From Phoronis australis (lineage: Eukaryota > Phoronida > Phoronidae): a DNA stretch of 64,000 nucleotides. Of this stretch, positions 1 through 9,195 are shown one piece after another (positions within the stretch are counted from its first letter, which is position 1; each line of letters starts with the position of its first letter). The stretch spans positions 94,984-158,983 of the forward strand of contig NMRA01000210.1 in the NCBI GenBank assembly GCA_002633005.1, in the 5' to 3' direction. The translations under genes were made by a program, and so were the position numbers. The notes under the pieces are model-generated. The model searched no databases. It saw only the letters and a program-made list of their open reading frames with translations, and was not told the origin of the DNA.

Positions 1-26
1 TGTGTGTGTGTGTGTGTGTGTGTGTG
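1..26. repeat. (TG)n microsatellite
   Basis: Uninterrupted TG dinucleotide run at the very edge of the window, inside what should be an intron of gene A. Its true length beyond the left edge is unknown. Confidence 0.95.
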
Positions 27-289
27 AAGTAATATTGATGCATATTTCTCAGTATTTGACGGCTTCTTTAATGTGTGTGTAAGTGTTTGAGTAGGTGGGA
101 ATGTGAGATCCATGGAGTGTTAATCTTTAATTAGTTCATGCCTACTTGGATGAACAAAAATAAAGAGCTTACTGTTACAATAGACAATCTTTTCATGTTA
201 AGTCCGCATTGTATGTAACTGCTTGACACCCTAATGACTCTGACACGCATGTTTCTATTACAGTGTAGATTTGTTCTGAAACAGTAATT

Positions 290-615
290 GCTTATGAGCA
301 TGGGCTAAATTCACCACCATTAGAACACTCAATGTTCCGAAACTCTAGTAGAACACCAACATAATGTTCTGTAAGTGTAACACGTGTCACATGTGTCACA
401 AGCGTTCAACTGTGAACACTATGTGACGCACGTGTTCTATTTTGAACACCATTTTACGGTCTGTAGTGCGTTCCAACTTGAACAGTAGCTGTCCGGCCAA
501 AAATTTTAACACATAGTGTGCTGCGCTTATAGAACACTATGACTGTGTTCACAAATTGTAACATTTTTGTGTTCTATTTTGTGTTCTAAAGTAGAACACA
601 TAAGTTTAGAGTGTA
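290..615. repeat. GTGTTC/GAACAC-rich self-complementary tract
   Basis: About 320 bases in which GTGTTCTA-like words and their complement TAGAACAC recur many times in both orientations, together with ACACGTGTCACA-type palindromes. No reading frame is visible. It looks like a non-autonomous fold-back element or a degenerate short-motif satellite inside a gene A intron. No clear target-site duplication was found. Confidence 0.5.
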
Positions 616-818
616 GACATTTCACAATGTCTCATTTGACTAGTTGACGTTATGTTTCTTGCAGACATGTAAACGGATAAATTTGATCAATAGAGCTCAC
701 GTGCTCAAGTATTGAATTGTTATTGAATTAAAACGGTTCTGCTGATTGGGATGATAATTTGAAAAAAACTGTTGCGTCTTGCCGTCTAATGTCTAGTTCT
801 TTGCTTTTACACGTGCAG

Positions 819-889
819 GTCAGCTAAGTGCTCAAAAATGCTCTCCTGAACTGTTTGACAGAATGTTCAAGATCTTTCCAGACCTCATG
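819..889 (+). CDS. Gene A exon (B/C exon 12 equivalent)
   Basis: 71 bp between CAG and GTAAG. It encodes QLSAQKCSPELFDRMFKIFP and matches LVGSQRCSPELFEKMFKMFP of gene B. It enters with two bases of a split glycine codon. Confidence 0.85.
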
Positions 890-3800
890 GTAAGACATTT
901 GCTTTACATGTACATTGATCATTTTCACGAAAGACGTCGCTCTAGTCGGTTGGCAACTAGTACACGCAGTGTTGGCTTACGCAGTAACCCTTACATTGGT
1001 AGTTTGCTTACGCGCTGAACTTTCTGTATCCTTCGCGATTACACTTGATAAAACCTGAGGTACTTGTACATGTATACACATGCGCGCCACCTTTAGCAAT
1101 TGCATTGAACTTTCTTTTTCTATTCGTGTAAACACAGTTTGGCTTAAGTCTTGTAAATCGAAACCTTATCTTGGATAGTTCACTGGCAACATGAAATAAA
1201 TTCATTGCAATGTTTAGAATGTCGTTGTCGTCACTTCTCTGGAAAGGCTTGTTCTCACTTCGTGCTGGCAGCCCTTGGCGAACGCATTCCCCTTCCACTT
1301 TCCCTTCTACATGTATGTCAGGAAGTACCAATCTTATAATTTGAGGTAGGCGGCCTTTCTTCTAACCCTTGAATGATTCTCCTACACGAAAATTGACGCC
1401 AACAATATCTTTATAAATCCATGTCGGTGCGTGGTCGTTCAGGTATCTAACAACCTCTAACTCATTTGCAGCATATTTATGGATGCACCGAGACTCTGGT
1501 CGTTGGATGCACAACGAAAGATTATCCCGATAGAAAAACGCGCACAGAATCGGTGGGGCACGCACCGCCATTTTACGAGGTACGTTAAGTTAGATTCCAA
1601 TGCCTTGAGACAACAGTGGCAGGACTTTCTTGGAAAGTGTTATGATGACGACGACAACAACGGTAATGGCATACGATGCTGATGTCAATGATGACAACGA
1701 TGATGATGACGACGACGACGACGACGAAGACGTCGGCAGATCGCTATTTTTAATGCGGTTTCTGAGAATGTGGACCTTTTACTAAGATTCAAGGGGCACG
1801 TTCAGAGCTATGAATCTTGCTTTCGCCGAAATTTGGCAGTTCCTGCATTTTTCGTGGACTTCAGTCTTGATTTCTACTTTTTTCGGAGTTTTTGTTTTTC
1901 TGAGGCGGACCTTTTTGCACAAATGAACGAGCCCACCCCCGGGTGCGCATGAATTGAGCAGATCTTCTTCCTTATGAAACCGGAGGCCTAATACTCCTTA
2001 CCCTAATGGTAGTCTATATCCGTTACCAACAAGAGCGTCGAAACCATCAGCGACTCTATAAATCGCTTTAAAGTCTATTGGAGTTGGCCAATTCTAAAAT
2101 TGTGAATTCGAAAATGGCCTGCTACTTGAGTTACCGGCTCACTCAGAAACAATTATAGCTGAGATGAATGTCATGGTTATCTTCAGAAATCCCAAAACAA
2201 TTGGGCTAAGATTTCAACATTGACAATTTAACTATGCGAAGTGCAACTACACAAATAATATATACAACATATTTGACTCGGACAGATATGTGTGAACATG
2301 TTTTGTCATCTTCAGATCAAAGTGATAGGAGATGACGGTCAAGTGGTTGCGATCGATACACCAGGCGAGATATGTGTAAAGGGTTGGGGACACATGCACA
2401 GCTACTGGAACGATCCCGAACTGACCCAGAAAGCATTCATAAATGGATGGTATCATACGGGGTAGGCTATTGAATATTTTTGTTGGTACTTTAATTTAAA
2501 AGTACGCTCAATCTCAGTGATTTGATGTGGCGTAATGGTCAAATATTTAAATTAAAAACAGGCGGTTTTTGTGATAAACATTTATAATGTCATGTCTTGT
2601 TCCAGCTCCAATAAAAACTAAAGCCCTCTTACGGGGTTTGAATTAGCACAACTCCAGCCTTGCACATAATGACTGCGCCACCAGAAAACGAAGAGAAATA
2701 AAGATCACGTTATTGTTGTAAACAAGGGCTCCCGTGTGAACATAATACTTTACGACTTTAATGACATAACAAGAAAATAATGTAAACACACTTCAAGTCA
2801 ATTTCGAGATGAATTTCATTTGGTGATGCATTCTTAATTCTAGCAACCACACATTGGTCAAGTAAAAAAATCCACGAAATACCGACCTGTGAAAGCCAAA
2901 TACATTGATGATGTAATAAAATTAACAGTTAATTCAAATTAATCTGTGTCAGATTAATTAGAATTAGTTCAGTGTAAATTAGAGGCAACAATTCAACCGA
3001 ATAATAGTCGTGCATACTAATTGTTGCCTTCAGGTAACAATGCTTTAGTTGGTTCATGATTGTTGTTACTACAGTGATGTACATGTAAATTTTGTGCGTG
3101 ATATTTATACAGTGATATGGGTACCATGGATTCTGAGGGTATGCTGCACATACTTGGAAGGAAGGCTGATTCAATACGTTTTAAGCGATATGCGGATGTA
3201 GTGTATCCAGCCCCTATAGAAAATGCTATATTGGATCATCCTAAAGTTAAAGGGGCTCAGGTAAGTTGCGTTATTGTTATGCTTTGAATTTCCTCAATGT
3301 TACATTAACTTCTATTTGTAAAAACAACCACAGTCTTAAATCGACTTGACATGTTTCGGTGTCATTTATTAAAACACCATCATTAGAAGAGAGAATATAG
3401 TGGCCACCTAGCCAGGCCCAGCAACAAGTAATGAAGCACAGATAGACCAACAATGACAACCTGTGGTGTGCCAGTTGTCTATTGAGATTGGGCTTGAACC
3501 AACTGATGTGTAGAACCTCATGAATTTTAAGCTGCTTTGTTATTTCTGTCTGGTGTATTATTTCAAGTCATTGAAAGAGCACTGCTGATAACAATGATTG
3601 GTGCTCTGTAGATGAATATTTATATGTGAACTTCTGTCAGAATTTAGATGTTCCCTGGTCCTGGGACTGTTTCGCCTACATACATGTAACTGGAGCCACA
3701 TCCAGCACAGATAAATTTGTATACTACCCTGGACCGTAAGGCCCATAGAAATTTTGTCCTCATGGTTAAATAAATTCGACAGTTTTACAGACTTGAATGT

Positions 3801-6800
3801 TGATACAACTCTTAAGTTAACACAGTAATCATTCACCAATTTGTGGAGTTTTCGTTTGGCAATCTTGGCGTAAAACCTAACATAGGGTACTTTAAACTAC
3901 TTGCCTTTAGTTTTGTTTACAGGATGAATATCATTAGGGTTACCTTAGAGTCTTGCTTTCATTACCCTATTGGACCAATTCTGGGGGATAGCCATTCGTT
4001 TGCAAATTGATTGTAAATTCTTTAATATTACAATCAAATCTATCCCAAGTGTTGTCAATGCGATACACCTTGTCTATTAGTTTTAATTAGACCTACTTTA
4101 TGAACAAAGGATGTGAAGTTATGAAAACAAGTGTACAGTCCTTTGTAGGTCTTATGAAATACTGATGTTACCACTGAGGTACCCTCACGCTCCTCTAACA
4201 AGTCCAGAAATGGAAAAATGTTGTCGACCTCTAATTCTATATTGAATTTCAAGTTAGGATGTCTCGAGTTTAAATACACCAAAAATTCCTGTGCTGACTT
4301 CAGTGAAAACACGACTGAAACAAAGTTGCTCGTTTGTCGAAACGATCTCCTTTCTCAGGTGTGCCGCCATGAAGCAAAACAAGGAGAGACATAACAAACA
4401 AACAAATTAAAACACTAGCAATATTTTGGACTGCATGTCTCACCATCTAGGTGGAGTGAACATAAACGAAGCGAAATAAACTATGAAATATACCTGACAG
4501 CAGGAGGAGAGGCATACAAGCAGATAGTGTGTCTGAATGCACCACACGGTAGAAAGTCCACAAGTCAGCGCGCCGTACAACACAGGTTTTTCGTGATTGA
4601 TAGATAGGGATTTCAAAATCTTTTGAAAAATGTATCGTTTTCAACATTTCGAATGATGATATTGGTGTGAAGCGTGACTTCCGGGTTGTGACGACACGTA
4701 CAGTCAGATAAAGCTTCTCTAAGTCACTTGCCAAGCGGCAGTTTCCTCTTTGTTGAATGGTTTAGACGCTTGGTCCTCAAACGTGCAGCCTGGGTTCAAG
4801 TCCCACTGGAGACACGGAAATTTTCTACAGTATTGTGTGCAAAATGATCTTGAGTGGACCCCCTGTAAGTGCATGGACAACCGTCGCGAGAGAGAACACG
4901 TGTGTTCAATGTAACGCTGATCACGAGAACGAGAACAAAGACATTCGTCCATGTGACATGTGAATTCATTTGGTTAACAGCATTTCGTGTCGTCATCTTG
5001 GGGTTGTTTTCCAAACAAAAAGTTTAGTCGTGTTTTCAAAGAAGTTTGTGTTAACAAAGGGCTGCTACCGAAGTACATGTATAATGCTATATAATATTAG
5101 TTAAAGAGGTCTGGAACGCGATAAACAGAATAAATCGCAACATTGAAAGGGGTTCTTTGCCACTGAAACAGAATTTAACCTGCTCAGCAGGTATTATTAC
5201 GGTTTCTTCGTAAAGATCGTTGATTTCTGTTGATATCAAAGCATTTTGTTTTAGTTTCAAATTAAAGAAAAATGATCTGTCAACTGCTCGTCACTTCGCC
5301 AATGTTTCTCCCACAAGGCAAAGCACGTCTCCTTATTTGGTATGCAAAAACATAGATGTAGCACATTTCCCCTATATGGAAAATGTGACCTTTTACTTCC
5401 AGCGACTTCAAGCAACTGACTGTGAGTGGGAAGGAGATTAGAAACTCTGTTTTAACCTCAGAGTTAATTCCATTGCGCGTATTTCAAAAATCGTGAATTT
5501 TGTGATTTTCCCTGAAAAATTTCTCACATGGGAAATTGAATTACTCTGTAGTAGACGTTGCGAGATGGCACTTTCTTCAGGAACTGTTTAAAAGATATTT
5601 CTGACAAGCTTTCGCGTTCCATGCCTCTTTAAGTGGTTTCGCACAGGGCCTGCGTAGACTCGATTTGTGCGCTGTACCGAGGAGGCCAAAATTGGACTGG
5701 TACTCACGAAGCCAAAAATTTGCTGCGTGCAGGATCGGCATAGGCACTGCGTAGGTTATAAGTTAGCATCTTTGTCGGACTGGCCCATCCTTCCGTCTAT
5801 ATTGTGTAGGCATGACGTATAGTAGCAGTCAACTCATTTGAGAGTTGTCCTCTTCTTTTAAGGGCCGATTACACATATTAAACAACATATACATCTGTAT
5901 TAGCAAGCAGGCGTATACAGGATTCTTGAATTGGGTGCCTCCATTGCACTTCCTTCATAAAACGTGACCTAAGTTCCCAATACCCCCTTGCAAGTCAACA
6001 GGAAGTGGTATTCATCCTCCACATCATTGCAAATCAAACATAATCTATTATAATATTCCACTTCCTCGTGTCTACCCACTTCCACTTGTTGGTTGGAGCA
6101 ACGTAAGTGAGTAAACGCTTGAATAGCACTATTATGTAGCGGTAGCTTAAGATATGGATCAAAACGGTTCAGAGTTTTAAAGTTACGGTAGTATTTATAC
6201 TTAAAAGTTTTGAATTATGTTCAATTTCTGATCGCAAACTTTGCCCATACAGTAGCAGTCATTAACTCTTTGCGTGAAGATACTTAAAAACGAGACTTCG
6301 CACGTGACACCTTGATTCAACCAAATTTCATAAAAACCATATTTTGATAGCAATTGTCTTACGCAGTAAGTACACGAGAATGTAAGGTTATGTAGCACCT
6401 TAGCACAATGTCCAAATTTGGAAAACTTCGGAACATCTATTTCAAAAATATGTCATCGGCTTCCTATGAAATTTACAGTTGCTACGTTTTCCAAAAAGCT
6501 GTTAGGAATTGTTTTTAAAATGTTTCACCTTTTATATTGGTTTTGTAGACATTTGGCTAAATACGCAATAAGTTTTCAGTATTTTTGTGTGTTAACGTGA
6601 AGTCTGATACATTTCAGTGGTAACGTGTCGCAAAACGTTCAAACTTTTACAAAATCAAAAATCGGAGACTTGTGTTTACTGTCAAATCTTTTACATAAAC
6701 GTATCCAGGGAGGGGTTCAGGGGACCAAATGGGGAAACGAAACGACGGACAAATAGACGATTTATGTTTTTTATTTCTAAAGACAGGCAACTAATTTGAT

Positions 6801-9029
6801 CGACACAGCTAATGTTTGCATGCACAAACACCTCCCACATCAAAAATAGTGTTTTCCTGCTATCGAAATTCTATTCCTGGGTTACTGGGGCTAAAACATG
6901 TATGTTTATGTCTTTAAAAACATCTTATTTACAGTGCATTTCCTATGTGCAATTCACAAATAATTGTTAGTTGTCCAAACGTCCTCCTTTCTACACGATC
7001 GTATAACTTGTTTTTCGATATTTGTAATTCCACAGGTGGTGGGCATCCCATGTGATGAGAAGGGAGAACAGCTCATTGCTTGTATCATGTAAGTATACGA
7101 GAGAAGATGGCGAACACTTGGATAATCTTAACATCGATATTTTTATTTATGTTGTACACATTTTTCTTTTGACCTAGTTGGACTATTTCAAGCTAATTTC
7201 CACACCGCTAATCAGGGGCCCCGCGCTTATGCCTATAAAATCAAGAATCCTGCTTTTGTCAAACATTGTGTACATTTTGCGCAAGTTGAAGTTTTGCATA
7301 TCTTGCCGTTGTTTATGTTAACAAAACCCAAACTGTTTAGTGGCAAGTGGTTTTTGTTGGCAAGCTCAAGGTAAGAATATCGTTTACTCAGTGGGACCCC
7401 CGCACCCTTGATCCTACACATATTAACAATGGCGTAGCTCCCAACACAATCTTTCCGGATCCAGTTTGCAACACCCGAAACATGTGTATGTATCCGTATA
7501 TGGTATTGGTGCCTTCAAAAATCCTGTGGACGCGGGTCACCAAACAGTGCGGGCCCTTACTATATGCTCTTTCTGCTACCCACGTTGTTCATCCATCATT
7601 GATACCAAGTACATGCACGTACAAACAAGTACGGTTTGCTAGATGTCGGCATACATCCTGCCACACAGGTATTACTGTTTTCGTAGAGATCCCCAACGCC
7701 GGTTGACATGTGTGAATTGTCAAATGTTTTTTACACCTCCTGGTTAATGCTAAATTTGCTTTAAAATAACCCAGAAAACATTACATTGATTATTTTGTCC
7801 AGAGTTGAACCAGGACAGGAAGTAACAGAAGACGAAATAAGAGAACACTGTAAGGAAAACGTAAGTACGGTTTTAGGAAACCATGCATCGAGTGAAGAAT
7901 GTTGCGAACTTGGAAAATGAAACTGGATTACATACATATTGATTTCTAACTAATTTGAAGTTTCAACATTGTTTGTCGGCATTTTTTAGTTACATTGAGT
8001 TTCAGCTTCTTCTTGTCATCCGCAGCTTTAAGAAGCTGACAAAAACTGACTTAGGGTACCTTACATGATTACGGTACATGTTGCTGACTAATGATATATT
8101 GCATGTTCACGTCTCGTCTATTGTACATTTTGCTGTATAATGATACATATACATTACATGTTCATGTCTTACCTATTGTACAGTTTGCCGAGTTTGTTTA
8201 TTTTGCAGCTTCCTTTCATGGAATGGGTTCCCGACAATGTCTTGACGTTCACGCAATTTCCAAAAGTTGGTGGACGCCGTAAGGTAAGACTGCTTTGGCC
8301 GAAGCTTTCGATCGGTCTTTGAGGCAGAAACCATGCCCTCCTGTGAATAACGCGCACGTTATCACATGTTTTTGTTTTACAATTAATGCTTCATTCGATT
8401 TCTACCTCATTTCAGTTAACGTTGTCCCATTTTTTGCAATTCCTCCTTGTTTTTCATGTTAGTTTATGTCAGACAACTACTGCAATTTAATGAAAAAGCA
8501 CGTTGTTCCCAACATCAGACGATTCCACCTTCAATCCAAGGTTCTCAAAGTTTTCAGTTTCTCTCGTTAAAACGAGCTGGGTGTAAGATCATAAGACTGT
8601 CAAAACATCTTTGCCCTTTGACCTTCCTTGGTGTCTGAGGTTTTAAACTACTAACATGCTTTCTTGTCAATAAAGTTACCTTGCGCATCATCATCACAAA
8701 GAGATGAAGAATCTATTTCGTCGCAACTATTGCAGTTTGATGAAAAAAAAATAATTTCTTAAAAGTTAAGACCAGAGTTGGGATACTGTTTCTTCCCATT
8801 GTGAACGACAATTCCGTAAGAGAAATGCTTAGAGTAGTGTTGCAACTTAATGAATTATATGGTATAGCTAGGCCAGCGTATCAGGTGATATGCTGGGTCA
8901 GAAATTTTACCCCTGCGTCAGTGTAGCGATCTAGATAAAACGGTGGTTGCTCAAAATAAATTTTACCCATAGGTTTCTAAGAAGATGATCAGAGGAATCG
9001 TGGAGGAAATGCTTTCGAACCAGGCCTGA
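819..9029 (+). CDS. Gene A: ACSF2-like acyl-CoA synthetase, 3' half (partial)
   Basis: Joined exons 819-889, 1472-1579, 2316-2461, 3113-3260, 7036-7088, 7803-7860, 8209-8283 and 8973-9029; the 5' part lies left of the window. Family role: ATP-dependent activation of a carboxylic (often fatty) acid to the acyl-adenylate and then the CoA thioester. Visible motifs in order: CSPELF, A5-like YGCTE, A7-like WYHTGD split across an intron, A8-like GRKADSIRFKRYADVVYP, and the C-terminal hinge domain ending VGGRRKVSKKMI. All seven internal exons match the corresponding exons of genes B and C in length and phase, which fixes the splice sites. Odd: the A8 glycine-rich loop is replaced by FKRYAD, and the catalytic lysine of the A10 motif is not in place. 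Introns carry antisense and non-coding transposons. Family assignment is strong; substrate and activity are not inferable. Confidence 0.85.
1472..1579 (+). CDS. Gene A exon with A5 motif YGCTE
   Basis: 108 bp, phase 0 on both sides, with acceptor TTGCAG and donor GTACGT. It begins HIYGCTETLVVGCTT and ends VGHAPPFYE. The A5 motif (YGTTE in typical family members) binds the adenine/ribose side of ATP; here the third residue is Cys. The equivalent exon in B and C reads YGGTEPN. Confidence 0.88.
1640..1735. repeat. GAT/GAC trinucleotide microsatellite
   Basis: Imperfect GATGAC/GACGAC repeats just downstream of a gene A exon donor, in intronic sequence. Confidence 0.9.
2316..2461 (+). CDS. Gene A exon with TPGEICVKGWG and A7 start
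   Basis: 146 bp. It carries TPGEICVKGWGHMHSYW (A6-like, family consensus GE-(I/L)-C-x-(R/K)-G) and ends WYHTG, the start of the A7 motif (Y-x-TGD) whose Asp is completed in the next exon. Splice phase 2. Confidence 0.9.
3113..3260 (+). CDS. Gene A exon with A7 Asp and A8 hinge
   Basis: 148 bp. GDMGTMDSEG supplies the A7 aspartate, and GRKADSIRFKRYADVVYP is the A8 hinge between the large and small domains. The usual RGGENIYP-type stretch is FKRYADVVYP here. Ends HPKVKGAQ before GTAAGT. Confidence 0.9.
3430..4330 (-). mobile_element. Penelope-like element, decayed, RT end plus GIY-YIG domain
   Basis: On the minus strand 4312-4055 encodes FLVYLNSRHPNLKFNIELEV followed by FPFLDLL, which closely resembles the post-YxDD region of Penelope-like reverse transcriptases (HPNIKFT.E.E....LPFLD). 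Downstream, about 3735-3440 in several frames, pieces read REHLNSDRSSHINIHLQSTN and then ISWFKPNLNRQL, the C-terminal GIY-YIG endonuclease pattern of the same family. Frameshifts and stops interrupt it, and the 5' end is cut off near 4330. It lies antisense inside a gene A intron. Family recognition is firm; it is not expected to be active. Confidence 0.82.
4735..4960 (+). mobile_element. tRNA-derived SINE-like unit
   Basis: GGTTTAGACGCTTGG followed 35 bases later by GGGTTCAAGTCCCACTGG gives an A-box/B-box arrangement of a tRNA-type Pol III promoter. The flanks do not form a convincing acceptor stem, so this is more likely a SINE head than a functional tRNA. No tail or target duplication was identified. 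Confidence 0.42.
5101..5632. mobile_element. TTAA-flanked MITE, full copy (family R1)
   Basis: Starts TTAAAGAGGTCTGGAACGCG and ends CGCGTTCCATGCCTCTTTAA, i.e. terminal inverted repeats of about 16-18 bp inside TTAA at both ends, as produced by piggyBac-type insertion. It has no coding capacity. Related copies start at 20632, 35006 and 57295 with the same TTAAAGAGG(T/C)CTG head and the same internal order (CAGAATTCAACCTGCT, TTGATGTCAAAGCATTTTT). Confidence 0.75.
5633..7035. other. Remainder of gene A intron, nothing recognised
   Basis: AT-rich sequence between the MITE and the exon at 7036. Only short out-of-context ORFs; no conserved exon or repeat family was recognised. Confidence 0.6.
7036..7088 (+). 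CDS. Gene A exon VVGIPCDEKGEQLIACI
   Basis: 53 bp, phase 0 in and 2 out. It is the C-terminal-domain beta strand VVGIP.D..GE..AC typical of acyl-CoA synthetases (VVGVKDDRMGEEICACI in human ACSF2). Acceptor ACAG, donor GTAAGT. Confidence 0.9.
7803..7860 (+). CDS. Gene A exon VEPGQEVTEDEIREHCKEN
   Basis: 58 bp. Small-domain helix; family equivalents read ...EIKAFCKGK. One base completes the isoleucine split across the previous intron. Donor GTAAGT. Confidence 0.9.
8209..8283 (+). CDS. Gene A exon with A10 region VGGRRK
   Basis: 75 bp. LPFMEWVPDNVLTFTQFPKV then GGRRK. The segment aligns with the family P-L-T-x-S-G-K-x-x-K catalytic-lysine region, but no TxSGK is present and Arg occupies the lysine position. 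Donor GTAAGA. Confidence 0.88.
8973..9029 (+). CDS. Gene A terminal exon
   Basis: 57 bp in phase 0 after an AG acceptor. It encodes VSKKMIRGIVEEMLSNQA and a TGA stop. The last 41 bp (8989-9029) are also the antisense 3' end of the gene B terminal ORF. A decayed copy of this exon lies at 35973-36030. Confidence 0.85.
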   Translation, partial: VSKKMIRGIVEEMLSNQA

Positions 9030-9195
9030 ACCGCATAAAATACAGCGCCACCTCACTTGTTAACATTCCTACTGAACGACAAGGAAGAAGGGGAGAATGA
9101 ACTGTACCGACATTCTTTTGGATGTCACAAACAAGTTTACGCAATAACTCTACAAATCGCTCAAGGTGATATGGGCTCCGATACATTCTACGCAA
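8989..9195 (-). CDS. Gene B terminal exon
   Basis: After TTTCTCAG in phase 0 the frame reads LRRMYRSPYHLERFVELLRK and stays open for 68 codons to a stop at 8989. In C the equivalent exon shares LRRMYRS but stops after 16 codons. The long B tail may therefore be an unselected extension; it runs into the last exon of gene A on the other strand. Confidence 0.6.
   Translation of the reverse strand: MRRMYRSPYHLERFVELLRKLVCDIQKNVGTVHSPLLPCRSVGMLTSEVALYFMRFRPGSKAFPPRFL

Noticed and set aside
4760-4815. Functional tRNA gene
   Set aside because: A- and B-box words are present but acceptor and anticodon stems do not pair.
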